Shown: positions 52,160 to 61,541, counted from the stretch's first letter. The stretch: 64,000 nt of DNA from Azospirillum ramasamyi (GCF_003233655.1 NZ_CP029833.1:186001-250000); one strand, 5' to 3'. Made by a program: numbers and translations. The notes: generated from the sequence alone by a model not told the origin.

Positions 52160-53068
52160 TCACGCCTGCTTGGCGTCGATGATTCCCCGGCGCACCGCCC
52201 GCGTCTTGGTGAAGTGGTCCTGCAGCTGCTCGCCCTCGCCCCAGCGGATGGAGCGCTGCAGAGCCGTCAGATCCTCGGTGAAACGCTGCAGGATCTCCAG
52301 AACCGCCTCGCGGTTGTTCAGGAAGATGTCGCGCCACATCACCGGATCGCTGGCGGCGATGCGGGTGAAGTCGCGGAAGCCGCCGGCCGAGAACTTGATG
52401 ACCTCGGACTTGGTGTCCTCCTCCAAATCCGACGCGGTGCCGACGATGGTGTAGGCGATCAGGTGCGGCAGGTGCGAGGTGATGGCCAGCACGCGGTCGT
52501 GGTGGCTGGCCTCCATGATCTCCACGGTGGAGCCGACGCGGCGCCACATCTCCGTCACCCGCGCCAGCGCATGGCGGTCGGCGCCGGTCGCCGGGGTCAG
52601 GATGCACCAGCGGCCCTGGAACAGGGTGGCGAAGCCGGCCTCGGGGCCGGAATGCTCGGTGCCCGCCACCGGATGGCCGGGGATCAGGTGGACGCCGTCG
52701 GGCAGATGCGGCCCGATGTCGCGCAGCGTCGCCTGTTTGACCGACCCGACATCGGTGACGATGGTTCCGCGCTTCAGAAGCGGCCCGATGGCCTCGCCCA
52801 CCGCGGCGAAGCTGCCGACCGGGGTCGCCAGCACCACCAGCTCCGCACCGTCCAGCGCCGCCGCCAGATCGGTGGTGGCCTCCGCCACGATGCCGAGTTC
52901 CAGCGCCTTGGCGCAGGCCTCCGCGCTGCGGTCGGCGCAGACGACCTGCCGCGCGATCCCATATTCCGCCAGCGCCCGCGCCAGGGAGGAGCCGATCAGA
53001 CCGATGCCGAGGATGGCGACTCGGTCGAACAGGGGGCCGGGGGCGGAAGCGGTATCGGTGCTGACCAT
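52160..53068 (-). CDS. tyrA: Prephenate/arogenate (cyclohexadienyl) dehydrogenase
   Basis: A 302-residue TyrA that oxidatively decarboxylates prephenate or arogenate in tyrosine synthesis. The NAD-binding motif is VAILGIGLIGSSLARAL, followed by TIVTDVGSVKQATLRDIGPHLP, HLIPGHPVAGTEHSGPEAG with the catalytic His, and DRVLAITSHLPHLIAYTIVGTA. It is a stand-alone form with no fused chorismate mutase or aroA domain. The ATG at 53068 starts the family N terminus. Substrate preference is not readable from sequence. Confidence 0.94.
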   Translation of the reverse strand: MVSTDTASAPGPLFDRVAILGIGLIGSSLARALAEYGIARQVVCADRSAEACAKALELGIVAEATTDLAAALDGAELVVLATPVGSFAAVGEAIGPLLKRGTIVTDVGSVKQATLRDIGPHLPDGVHLIPGHPVAGTEHSGPEAGFATLFQGRWCILTPATGADRHALARVTEMWRRVGSTVEIMEASHHDRVLAITSHLPHLIAYTIVGTASDLEEDTKSEVIKFSAGGFRDFTRIAASDPVMWRDIFLNNREAVLEILQRFTEDLTALQRSIRWGEGEQLQDHFTKTRAVRRGIIDAKQA

Positions 53069-53194
53069 GACGCGGGGTGTCCCGAAAAAGGCGTGGACGC
53101 CGGGGTGGACAAGGGGAAAAACCGTCCCGTTTAAACCACCTCGGGCCCGTCGGACCAAGCGATACTTTGATCCGGTACTTTGATCATGGCCCCC

Positions 53195-54106
53195 TCAGGC
53201 GTCGTTGCGCGTCATCTCCGCCCTGAGCGCCTCGGCCAGCCGCTGGAAGGTTTCCTTCCGGCCTGAGGTGCGGCGCCAGGCCAGCGCGATGCGGCGGCCG
53301 GGCCGGTCTCCGGCCAGCGGGCGCACCGCCAGATCCAGCCCGCGCAGGATGCCCGAATCGACCGCCATCTGCGGCAGCAGCGTCACCCCCAGCCCGTTCG
53401 CCACCATCTGCACCAGCGTGTGCAGGCTGGTGCCCTGGAAGGCGGTGTTGTGCGGCGTGGCGTCCAGCGCGCAGGCGGCCATGGCGTGGTCGCGCAGGCA
53501 ATGCCCGTCCTCCAGCAGCAGCAGATCCTCCGACGGAACCGCCACGGGCTGCGCCGGGTCGCCGCCGCTCAGCCGATGGCCGGTGGGGCAGACGAAGCAG
53601 AAACGGTCCTCCGCGATGTCCTCCGTCTCCAGGTCGCCCATCGGATAGGGCAAGGCCAGCAGGGCCGCGTCGAGCTTGCCGGCGTTCAGCTGGCCGAGCA
53701 GGCGGGCCGTCTGGTCCTCGCGCAGATACAGGCGCAGGCGCGGGAAGGCCTCGCGCAGGGCCGGCATCACGCGGGGGATCAGGAAGGGGCCGATGGTCGG
53801 GATCACCCCCAGATGCAGGGCGCCCGACATCGGGTCGGCGGCGGAGCGGGTGATGTCCACCAGTTCCTCCGCCCCCTTCAGCAGCTGGCGCGCCCGTTCC
53901 GCGATCTCGCGGCCGAGCGGGGTCGGCAGCACCGAGCGGCGCGTGCGCTCCACCAGCGTGGCGCCCAGCAGGTCTTCCAATTCCTGGATGCCGGCGCTAA
54001 GCGTGGATTGGCTGACGAGACAAGCTTCCGCGGCCTGCCCGAAATGGCAGCGGTCGACGACGGCGACGAGATAGCGGAGCTGGCGCAGGGTCGGGAGCGG
54101 CTTCAT
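53195..54106 (-). CDS. oxyR: Hydrogen peroxide-inducible regulator OxyR
   Basis: A 303-residue LysR-type regulator. The N-terminal HTH (QLRYLVAVVDRCHFGQAAEACLVSQSTLSAGIQELEDLLG) is followed by a sensor domain with the redox pair Cys203 and Cys212 in LLLLEDGHCLRDHAMAAC, equivalent to the E. coli Cys199/Cys208 disulfide. TDAALLALP-like and GVTLLPQMAV segments agree with OxyR. It is divergent from ahpC, its probable target, across 236 bp. Confidence 0.95.
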   Translation of the reverse strand: MKPLPTLRQLRYLVAVVDRCHFGQAAEACLVSQSTLSAGIQELEDLLGATLVERTRRSVLPTPLGREIAERARQLLKGAEELVDITRSAADPMSGALHLGVIPTIGPFLIPRVMPALREAFPRLRLYLREDQTARLLGQLNAGKLDAALLALPYPMGDLETEDIAEDRFCFVCPTGHRLSGGDPAQPVAVPSEDLLLLEDGHCLRDHAMAACALDATPHNTAFQGTSLHTLVQMVANGLGVTLLPQMAVDSGILRGLDLAVRPLAGDRPGRRIALAWRRTSGRKETFQRLAEALRAEMTRNDA

Positions 54107-54342
54107 GCCCGAATACGTAATCGGATTTTTCGATCAATTCAATTGGTATTTTCTACTTCTCTTGATCACAGATTTCCCGTATTCCTCCTTGGGTCAACGG
54201 GACAACGGAACGACGCCTCACCTCCGCCACTGAAACAGCCCCCTTGTTCGACAGGGTGCGCCGCACTAAGTCGGGCATGTCTCGGCCACTGGCCGGGGAT
54301 CGAGGCGACAACCATTCATCGCACCCCATCGGAGAACACTAA
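54107..54342. promoter_or_regulatory. Divergent oxyR/ahpC control region
   Basis: An A+T-rich segment near the oxyR start contains the dyad CAATT-C-AATTG at 54135-54145, with ATC and GGTAT flanks, a plausible LysR/OxyR site. The ahpC ribosome site GGAGAA is at 54331-54336. Confidence 0.45.
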
Positions 54343-54906
54343 ATGTCCTTGATCAACAGCGAGATTAAGCCCTTTAAGGCGACCGCGTACAAGAACGGCA
54401 AGTTCATCGAAGTGACCGATGCCGACCTGAAGGGCAAGTGGTCGGTCGTGTTCTTCTATCCGGCCGACTTCACCTTCGTCTGCCCGACGGAGCTGGAAGA
54501 CCTGGCCGACAACTATGCCGAGTTCCAGAAGCTGGGCGTCGAGATCTACAGCGTCTCCACCGACACCCATTTCTGCCACAAGGCCTGGCACGACACCTCG
54601 CCGGCCATCGGCAAGATCGGCTACACCATGATCGGTGACCCGACGCTGACCATCAGCCGCAACTTCGAGGTCCTGATCGAGGAAGTCGGCCTGGCCGACC
54701 GCGGCACCTTCGTCGTCGATCCGGACGGCAAGATCCAGATCGTCGAGATCACCGCCGGCGGCATCGGCCGCGACGCCAAGGAGCTGCTGCGCAAGGTCAA
54801 GGCCGCCCAGTACGTCGCCGCCCACCCGGGCGAGGTCTGCCCGGCCAAGTGGCAGGAAGGCGAGAAGACCCTCGCCCCGTCGCTCGACCTCGTCGGCAAG
54901 ATCTAA
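54343..54906 (+). CDS. ahpC: Alkyl hydroperoxide reductase AhpC (peroxiredoxin)
   Basis: A 187-residue typical 2-Cys peroxiredoxin. The peroxidatic Cys47 lies in FYPADFTFVCPTELED and the resolving Cys166 in HPGEVCPAKW. The rest, including SVSTDTHFCHKAWHDTSPAIGKIGYTMIGDPT, matches AhpC along its length. It reduces H2O2 and organic peroxides with electrons from AhpF, whose gene follows after 442 bp. Confidence 0.97.
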   Translation: MSLINSEIKPFKATAYKNGKFIEVTDADLKGKWSVVFFYPADFTFVCPTELEDLADNYAEFQKLGVEIYSVSTDTHFCHKAWHDTSPAIGKIGYTMIGDPTLTISRNFEVLIEEVGLADRGTFVVDPDGKIQIVEITAGGIGRDAKELLRKVKAAQYVAAHPGEVCPAKWQEGEKTLAPSLDLVGKI

Positions 54907-54934
54907 GGTTTTCCCGCAAGGAAACCCTCGGATC

Positions 54935-54981
54935 GGGGGCCGGTTCAGGCCGGCCCCCACCCCGCCGCCCCGGCGGGTTTT
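54935..54981 (+). terminator. Tandem terminator hairpins after ahpC
   Basis: Two hairpins in a row: GGGGGCCGG/CCGGCCCCC (54935-54943 and 54950-54958) and CCCGCCG/CGGCGGG (54961-54967 and 54971-54977), the second followed by TTTT. ahpC may thus be made mostly without ahpF. Confidence 0.7.
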
Positions 54982-55086
54982 GATTGCAGTACCCTCGGAC
55001 GGGCCGCCACTGCCGCAAGGCGGTTTCAACGGGCCGGCCACCCAGCCGCCTCGGGCGCCACCCGGTGAGCTCCCGTGACGGGTTTC

Positions 55087-55189
55087 GTCGTCGGCTTCCC
55101 GATCCCCGCGAAGGCGGGCACCCAGAAGCGCTTTTTGTCGCAGCCTTTTCCAAAGTCTGGATCCCCGCCTGCGCGGAGACGACGATGAC
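55087..55189. repeat. Inverted pair of REP-like palindromic repeats
   Basis: Two related units in opposite orientation. The first (55087-55124) reads GATCCCCGCGAAGGCGGGCA followed by CCCAG. The second (55157-55189) begins CTGGATCCCCGCCTGCGCGG and continues with AGACGACGATGAC. Each can fold as a hairpin, and the CGTCGTC and CCAG ends match between units. This is the common alphaproteobacterial intergenic repeat type CCCGCGNAGGCGGGNATCCAG. The rest of the 54982-55348 gap shows no gene; GGGAAAGAGAG precedes ahpF. Confidence 0.7.
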
Positions 55190-55348
55190 GTTTCGCACTC
55201 TTCACTGTTTCAAAACCGGACCACGCGCCGGAACCGACACCCCCACCCGACTCGATCTCCCGATCCGGGTCATCCAATTCTCCGCCCGGACCGCCGCCAT
55301 CATGGGCAGGCGATCCGCCACGGACACGAGACGTTGGGAAAGAGAGCC

Positions 55349-56944
55349 ATGCTGGACGCCAATCTGAAGACGCAGTTGAAGGCTTATCTGGAGCGCATCA
55401 CCCATCCGATCACGCTGGTCGCGTCGCTGGACGGCGGTGCGAAGTCGCAGGAAATGCTGGGCCTGCTGGAAGACATCGCCTCGCTGTCGGACAAGATCAC
55501 CCTGGACCGCAGCGGCGCCGACGCCCGCAAGCCGTCCTTCGCGATCAACCGCGACGGCAGCGACATCGGCGTCACCTTCGCCGGCCTGCCGATGGGGCAC
55601 GAGTTCAATTCGCTGGTGCTGGCCCTGCTTCAGGTCGGCGGCCACCCGTCCAAGGAATCCGAGGAGTTGCTGGAGCAGATCCGCAACCTGGACGGCGATT
55701 ACCGCTTCGAGACCTATTTCTCGCTGTCCTGCCAGAACTGCCCGGACGTGGTCCAGGCCCTGAACCTGATGAGCGCGCTGAACCCGCGGATCAAGCATGT
55801 CGCCATCGACGGCGCGCTGTTCCAGCAGGAGGTCGAGCAACGCCAGGTGATGGCCGTGCCCACCGTCTTCCTGAACGGCGAGCCCTTCGCCCAGGGCCGC
55901 ATGGACGTGGCGCAGATCGTCGCCAAGCTCGACACCGGCGCCGTCGCCCGCGCCGCCGAGAAGATCAAGGCCAAGGCCCCCTTCGAGGTTCTGGTGATCG
56001 GCGGCGGCCCCGCCGGCGCCGCGGCCGCCATCTATGCCGCCCGCAAGGGCATCCGCACCGGCGTCGCGGCCGAGCGGTTCGGCGGTCAGGTGCTCGACAC
56101 CATGGCGATCGAGAACTTCATCTCCGTCTCCCACACCGAGGGGCCGAAGCTGGCCGCGGCGCTGGAACAGCACGTCAAGGACTATGAGGTCGACGTGATG
56201 AACCTGCAGACCGCCACCGCCCTGGTGCCGGCGGCCCAGGAAGGCGGGCTGATCGAGGTGAAGCTGGCCAACGGCGCCTCGCTGAAGTCCCGCACCGTGG
56301 TGCTGTCGACCGGCGCCCGCTGGCGCTCGATGAACGTCCCGGGCGAGGCGGAATACCGCAACAAGGGCGTGGCCTATTGCCCGCACTGCGACGGCCCGCT
56401 GTTCAAGGGCAAGCGCGTGGCGGTGATCGGCGGCGGCAACTCCGGCGTCGAGGCGGCCATCGACCTCGCCGGCATCGTGGCCCATGTCACGCTGATCGAG
56501 TTCGACAGCCAGCTGCGCGCCGACGCGGTGCTGCAGCGCAAGCTGCACAGCCTGCCCAACGTGACCGTCATCGTCTCGGCCCAGACCACCGAGGTGCATG
56601 GCGACGGCAACAAGGTCGTCGGCCTGTCCTACAAGGACCGCAACAGCGGCGAGCTGAAGCGGGTGGATCTGGAGGGCATCTTCGTGCAGATCGGCTTGGT
56701 GCCCAACACCGAATGGCTGAAGGGCACGCTGGCGCTCACCCCGCGCGGCGAGATCGAGGTGGACAACCGCGGCCAGACCTCCCTGCCCGGCGTGTTCGCC
56801 GCCGGCGACGCGACGACGGTGCCGTTCAAGCAGATCGTCATCGCCATGGGCGAGGGTGCGAAGGCCGCACTGGCCGCCTTCGACCACCTGATCCGCACGG
56901 TGCCGGCCGAGGAAGCCGTACGGGAAACCGTCGCGGCGGAGTGA
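55349..56944 (+). CDS. ahpF: Alkyl hydroperoxide reductase subunit F
   Basis: A 531-residue NADH-dependent flavoprotein that reduces AhpC. The N-terminal double thioredoxin-like domain has its redox centre in YFSLSCQNCPDVVQALNLM. The thioredoxin-reductase-like part follows with FAD motif VLVIGGGPAGAAAAIYAARKG, NAD motif VAVIGGGNSGVEAAIDLAG and catalytic pair VAYCPHCDGPLFKGK, ending GVFAAGDATTVPFKQIVIAMGEGAKAAL. The start MLDANLKTQLKAYLE at 55349 matches the family. IS copy 2 lies 38 bases after its stop and splits its terminator. Confidence 0.96.
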   Translation: MLDANLKTQLKAYLERITHPITLVASLDGGAKSQEMLGLLEDIASLSDKITLDRSGADARKPSFAINRDGSDIGVTFAGLPMGHEFNSLVLALLQVGGHPSKESEELLEQIRNLDGDYRFETYFSLSCQNCPDVVQALNLMSALNPRIKHVAIDGALFQQEVEQRQVMAVPTVFLNGEPFAQGRMDVAQIVAKLDTGAVARAAEKIKAKAPFEVLVIGGGPAGAAAAIYAARKGIRTGVAAERFGGQVLDTMAIENFISVSHTEGPKLAAALEQHVKDYEVDVMNLQTATALVPAAQEGGLIEVKLANGASLKSRTVVLSTGARWRSMNVPGEAEYRNKGVAYCPHCDGPLFKGKRVAVIGGGNSGVEAAIDLAGIVAHVTLIEFDSQLRADAVLQRKLHSLPNVTVIVSAQTTEVHGDGNKVVGLSYKDRNSGELKRVDLEGIFVQIGLVPNTEWLKGTLALTPRGEIEVDNRGQTSLPGVFAAGDATTVPFKQIVIAMGEGAKAALAAFDHLIRTVPAEEAVRETVAAE

Positions 56945-56960
56945 GGATAAGGTTGCAATG

Positions 56961-56974
56961 AAAAGCCGGCGGCC
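56961..56974 (+). terminator. Left half of the ahpF terminator, split by IS copy 2
   Basis: AAAAGCCGGCGGCC, 16 bases after the ahpF stop, has no complementary arm nearby. Its exact partner exists at 59832-59845 in inverted position beside IS copy 3. Joined, they form a 14-bp-arm stem followed by TTTTT, a canonical terminator. Confidence 0.7.
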
Positions 56975-56982
56975 TCGATTAA

Positions 56983-57834
56983 GAGCGCCTAACAGAACCA
57001 TCTCTGGACGAAGCGCCAGCAGATGAGGCTGGCCGCGATATGGTGAAAGGCAGTGAAGATGTCGGCGCGCCGTTCGTAGCGTACGGCGATGCGGCGGAAG
57101 CGGGCAAACCAAGCGAGCGTACGCTCGACCACCCATCGGTATCGGCCGAGACGCTCGCTGCTTTCGACGCCACGCCGGGCAATCCGCGGAATGATCGCTC
57201 GTTGGCGCAGCGCACGCCGGCAGTGAGCGAAGTCGTAGCCCTTGCCGGCATGCAGTTTGGCCGGTCGCCGCCGGGGCCGGCCCGCACACTGGCGGATCGC
57301 CGGCACGGCATCGACCAGCGCCTCCAGCAGCTTGCTGTCGTGCCGGTTGGCTGGCGAGATCCTCAGGGCGAGCGGGATGCCGTTAGCATCGACGAGGATG
57401 TGGCGCTTGGAGCCCGGCTTGCCGCGATCCGTCGGGTTCGGGCCGGTCTCCTCACCCCCCTTTTTGCCGGGACGCTGGCGCTGTCCACCGCTGCACGATC
57501 CCAGTTGATGGCGTTGGCATAGCCGAGCCGGTCGAGCAGCACACGATGCAGCCGTTCCCACACGCCAGCCCGATGCCACTCGTGCAGACGCCGCCAGCAG
57601 GTCATCCCCGAGCCGCAGCCCATCTCCACCGGCAGAAGCTCCCAAGGAATACCCGTGCGCAGCACGAATAGGATGCCGGTCAGCGCCGCACGATCGTCCA
57701 ACCGGGGCCGTCCGCCTTTTGGCTTGGGCGGCTCCGGCGGGATCAGCGGTTCGATGATCGCCCACAAGGCGTCGGAAACAAGAGGGGCTGCCATGCCCCT
57801 ACCAACCGTTCCTGGCCGGTTTTGTTACGCACTC
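56983..57834 (-). mobile_element. IS5-family insertion sequence, copy 2 (852 bp)
   Basis: Same length and ends as copy 1 but in reverse orientation. TAA flanks it on both sides (56980-56982 and 57835-57837). It carries a few base differences from copies 1 and 3. It lies directly downstream of ahpF. Confidence 0.92.
56989..57794 (-). CDS. IS5-family transposase of copy 2, two overlapping frames
   Basis: First frame 57794-57363 and second frame ending at 56989, joined by a -1 shift at the A5G6 run. Residues match copy 1 except for a few changes such as HAGKGYDFAHCRRALRQ in the second frame. The DDE set is intact, so the copy may be active. Confidence 0.87.
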
Positions 57835-57926
57835 TAAAGCCAACAGCCCCCGTCCGCCTGACCGTTCTAACAAGAACAGGGGATCATGGAGCACCGCGAT
57901 ACCCGGAACCGCTGCCGGTTGTCCAA

Positions 57927-59525
57927 TCACTCGGCATCAAAGGATGATTTTCTGGCATATAGATCGATCGCTCCCAACGTCACGATATTGAATATCTGTA
58001 GATCATCCAGAGTAATATCCTCAGGGTCTGTTGTCCTTTCATTGAGGGCGCTGAACAAGTTGTTCAAGAGCTTCATCGATTCTACGTTTCTTGGTGAATT
58101 ACTGTCGTTGATAGATGTGTTGCGGGATCTTTCCATTAACTTTCTTAGAGCATTCAGGAATTCTATTCCGCAGGCTTTGTAAGCCTCTTCCGACCAATTC
58201 ATGTCATGGCGAACATGAAATCCAATCTCTTCCATGATTTCGAATGTATGGATTCCATTCACGCAACAATTGATTGGCAGCCAGTAGTCCCACCACGGTG
58301 CGCCAAAAACAAGGTGACTCCGCCCAATAGTCATCATGGAGCCAGCCATTGAGAAGAACATATCAAACCCGTAAGAAAACTTGCTCTTGTCGGAAATTTG
58401 TCCGTTTGACAGGATGTTTATATCTGTCCTTCGAGAATAGACCATGGATCCACTGCCGAGGCTCTCCCCATGTTTTTCCAGTATGACCTTGCTGGCATCA
58501 TCAGATGGCATTATGTCTGAATTTATAATTCCAACCCAGTCCTTATGGCTGGTTGTTATGTGACTGATTAGGTCGTCAATATAGATAAGAGGTTTGCCAA
58601 TGTGGTCGGCGCTTCGATGGGCTTCTACGAAATTGATACGATTAAAGCGACGATCGGCAGATACGATTTTGGCCAATTCTTCTCTTGTATTTATGGATAC
58701 GACCTCGAATCCCTGCTTCATCCATCCCTTCAGGCACGAATATTGATGATCGAGATTTTTTGGCGCCACCGACGTTGCAAGAATGAATCCGTTCTTGTAT
58801 AGTCCCCGCGGTACAATCGGAGTGTTTTTCGCTTGGCTCGTGAAATAGCCACGAATCAATTTCCCGGCCTTCTTTACTTGATTGTGCTTGATCAGATCTG
58901 AGATAATCTCTAAATTCAAAAATTTGTTCTCTGAAATTTCTAAGATATGAGTATCGAGGTCATCCGCATCGCTCTCCCGGACCCGATGCTTCATGTAGGC
59001 GACCATTGCTTCATGGTTTGACTTATCAACGGCAAGCGCCCTCTTGAAAAATATGAACGCTTGATCGACGAGTCCGGCACTTTCGAAAACCGTGCCAATT
59101 CCAGAGATCGCTGAGGAGTTGGCGGGATCGAGGTCGATGGCCAAACGATAGCAGGCTATTGCAGCGTCGATTTCTCCCATTTTCGAATAGGAGAGAGCTG
59201 CACCAATGTAGAAAATTGGGTTGTCGCTAGAAATCCTCATGCATTCTTTAAATGCAGCGGCAGAAAGTTCGTAAAACTCCGACTCAAAGAGAGCCTTTGC
59301 ATAATTAAGAGATGCTGAAGCATCAATTCTACGCAAATTTCTTGAAACCTTAAAGTGCGTCAAAGCTCTTCTTGGTTTTCCTGACAAAGCATAACAGATT
59401 CCAAGATTGTTCCATGCCTCAAGGGAGGCAGGCTCCATCGAAATCTTTACTTTGTATAGTTCAGCCGCACGTTCATGGTTTGCTTCATTGAGGGCTTTTC
59501 GAGCCATTTCCGTGACGGAATTCAT
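57927..59525 (-). CDS. TPR protein with glycosyltransferase-like C-terminal domain
   Basis: A protein of about 532 residues. Residues 1-200 contain TPR-like helical pairs (NHERAAELYKVKISMEPASLEAWNNLGICYAL, PIFYIGAALSYSKMGEIDAAIACYRLAIDLDPANSSA). The C-terminal 300 residues contain ISHITTSHKDWVGIINSDIMPSDDAS, a DxD-like motif, and SMMTIGRSHLVFGAPWWDYWLPI, which recall GT-A glycosyltransferases or related sugar-acting proteins. The gene is A+T-rich relative to the chromosome and lies between inverted IS5 copies, suggesting transfer. The ATG at 59525 is preferred over TTG 59570. Exact activity is unknown. Confidence 0.75.
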   Translation of the reverse strand: MNSVTEMARKALNEANHERAAELYKVKISMEPASLEAWNNLGICYALSGKPRRALTHFKVSRNLRRIDASASLNYAKALFESEFYELSAAAFKECMRISSDNPIFYIGAALSYSKMGEIDAAIACYRLAIDLDPANSSAISGIGTVFESAGLVDQAFIFFKRALAVDKSNHEAMVAYMKHRVRESDADDLDTHILEISENKFLNLEIISDLIKHNQVKKAGKLIRGYFTSQAKNTPIVPRGLYKNGFILATSVAPKNLDHQYSCLKGWMKQGFEVVSINTREELAKIVSADRRFNRINFVEAHRSADHIGKPLIYIDDLISHITTSHKDWVGIINSDIMPSDDASKVILEKHGESLGSGSMVYSRRTDINILSNGQISDKSKFSYGFDMFFSMAGSMMTIGRSHLVFGAPWWDYWLPINCCVNGIHTFEIMEEIGFHVRHDMNWSEEAYKACGIEFLNALRKLMERSRNTSINDSNSPRNVESMKLLNNLFSALNERTTDPEDITLDDLQIFNIVTLGAIDLYARKSSFDAE

Positions 59526-59848
59526 GAAGCCTATTTCCCGCGCAACAGTTTGTAAAAGTGTTTGCCCCAAGCGGGTAACACTTTAGCCGCCTTGCATATG
59601 ATTTCAAGTATAGAAATGAAGAAGAAGGACAAGATATTCAGCAACTTAAGAGCGTTTCAGGACATGATATGATCATTGAAAGTAATGCGGGTTGTGCAAT
59701 TAGAGAATTCTGGTGAAAAAATAAACCAATGAAGGGGGAATTTTGTCGGAAACGCTGTTCCCTGCCAAAAAATTCAGTCAAACAGATGAAGCATAACTCT
59801 TTTCTAATACTTTTGATTGTAAGGTGACGCAAAAAGCCGGCGGCCTAA
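59526..59848. other. A+T-rich intergenic region beside IS copy 3
   Basis: The region upstream of the TPR/glycosyltransferase-like gene. It is A+T-rich with several stop codons in all frames; a 64-codon minus-strand frame (59832-59638) lacks support. Its right end carries AAAAAGCCGGCGGCC (59831-59845), the displaced arm of the ahpF terminator. Confidence 0.5.
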
Positions 59849-60707
59849 GAGTGCGTAACAAAACCGGCCAGGAACGGTTGGTAGGGGCATGGCAGCCCCT
59901 CTTGTTTCCGACGCCTTGTGGGCGATCATCGAACCGCTGATCCCGCCGGAGCCGCCCAAGCCAAAAGGCGGACGGCCCCGGTTGGACGATCGTGCGGCGC
60001 TGACCGGCATCCTATTCGTGCTGCGCACGGGTATTCCTTGGGAGCTTCTGCCGGTGGAGATGGGCTGCGGCTCGGGGATGACCTGCTGGCGGCGTCTGCA
60101 CGAGTGGCATCGGGCTGGCGTGTGGGAACGGCTGCATCGTGTGCTGCTCGACCGGCTCGGCTATGCCAACGCCATCAACTGGGATCGTGCAGCGGTGGAC
60201 AGCGCCAGCGTCCCGGCAAAAAGGGGGGTGAGGAGACCGGCCCGAACCCGACGGATCGCGGCAAGCCGGGCTCCAAGCGCCACATCCTCGTCGATGCTAA
60301 CGGCATCCCGCTCGCCCTGAGGATCTCGCCAGCCAACCGGCACGACAGCAAGCTGCTGGAGGCGCTGGTCGATGCCGTGCCGGCGATCCGCCAGTGTGCG
60401 GGCCGGCCCCGGCGCCGCCCGGCCAAGCTGCACGCCGACAAGGGCTACGACTTTGCACACTGCCGGCAGGCGCTGCGCCAACGAGCGATCATTCCGCGGA
60501 TCGCCCGGCGTGGCGTCGAGAGCAGCGAGCGTCTCGGCCGATACCGATGGGTGGTCGAGCGTACGCTCGCTTGGTTTGCCCGCTTCCGCCGCATCGCCGT
60601 CCGCTACGAAGTACGCCTCCGGTGAGTGCCGCCTTGGCAAAATAGGGTCCGACGTCTGAGATTTGCGTGGCGCGTCATTGCGCGGACGCAAACGAGTTGC
60701 AAACGTC

Positions 60708-61118
60708 ATGGCTTACCAGCGGGTCGAGGTTCTGACGGGGACGGAGCGGCGGCGGAATTACACGCCGGCGGAGAAGGTCCGAATGGTCGAGGAGGCGTTC
60801 CGCCCCGGCGTGGTGGTGACGGAAGCGGCCCGCCGGCTGGGCGTGCACGAAAGTCTGCTATACCGCTGGCGAGGGCTGATGCAGGCGAGCGGGAGCGCGG
60901 TGGCCGAACCGTCCAGCTTCGTCGCAGTGACCATCACGCCGGAGCCGACCGTAACAGAACCGCCGGTCTTGGAGCCCCCTGAACCATTGCCGCCTCCAGC
61001 GACGCTGGCCACGAGCCCAGCGATCCTCGAGGTCATCCTGCCCGGCGGGGCACGCCTGCGTCTGGAAGGGCCGGTCGATCCGGCTCTGGCGGCGGCCGTC
61101 ATCGGTGCTCTGGCATGA
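60708..61118 (+). CDS. tnpA: IS66 accessory protein TnpA
   Basis: A 136-residue protein with a homeodomain-like HTH (RRRNYTPAEKVRMVEEAFRPGVVVTEAARRLGVHESLLYRWRG), typical of IS66 OrfA/TnpA, followed by a Pro-rich linker and a short C-terminal domain. Its last codons overlap the tnpB start by four bases, so translation is coupled. Start ATG at 60708. Confidence 0.9.
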   Translation: MAYQRVEVLTGTERRRNYTPAEKVRMVEEAFRPGVVVTEAARRLGVHESLLYRWRGLMQASGSAVAEPSSFVAVTITPEPTVTEPPVLEPPEPLPPPATLATSPAILEVILPGGARLRLEGPVDPALAAAVIGALA

Positions 61119-61462
61119 TCCCGGTGCCGAGTGGCGTGCGGGTGTGGCTGGCCAGCGGACACACCGACATGCGCAAGGGCTGGGCAAGCTTGGCGCTTCT
61201 GGTGCAGGAACGCTTCGCCCAAGACCCGCACAGCGGCCATCTCTTCATCTTCCGCGGGCGCCGCGGCGATCTGGTGAAGATCATCTGGTATGACGGCCAG
61301 GGCAGTTGCCTGTTCATGAAGAGGCTGGAGCGGGGCCGCTTCATCTGGCCCACGCCGGCGGACGGCGCGGTGTCGATCTCGGTTGGGCAGATGGGTTATC
61401 TGCTCGAAGGCATCGACTGGCGCAACCCGCAGAAGACCTGGCGTCCCGAGGCCGCGGGGTGA
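61115..61462 (+). CDS. tnpB: IS66 accessory protein TnpB
   Basis: A 115-residue IS66 Orf2 protein: VRVWLASGHTDMRKGWASLALLVQE, HLFIFRGRRGDLVKIIWYDGQGSCLFMKRLERGRFIWP are the diagnostic segments. It is needed with TnpA and TnpC for IS66 transposition; its molecular role is unsettled. Confidence 0.96.
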   Translation: MIPVPSGVRVWLASGHTDMRKGWASLALLVQERFAQDPHSGHLFIFRGRRGDLVKIIWYDGQGSCLFMKRLERGRFIWPTPADGAVSISVGQMGYLLEGIDWRNPQKTWRPEAAG

Positions 61463-61541
61463 CTGCGACACGGTGAATCGACGCACCGGTTCAGGGGCGA
61501 TTGCGGCGGCTCGACGGCGCGTTCCCAGGTAAACTGGCGCC

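Noticed and set aside
55202..57289. 695-codon minus-strand frame
   Set aside because: It joins transposase codons of IS copy 2 to the antisense of ahpF. The first part is an out-of-frame reading of the IS and the rest is a shadow.
56982..57837. Copies 2 and 3 as ends of a composite transposon carrying the TPR gene
   Set aside because: The displaced terminator arm is better explained by inversion, and no outer target duplication supporting joint transposition was found.
59638..59832. 64-codon minus-strand frame next to IS copy 3
   Set aside because: It ends in the displaced terminator region, has no clear ribosome site and no similarity to a known protein.
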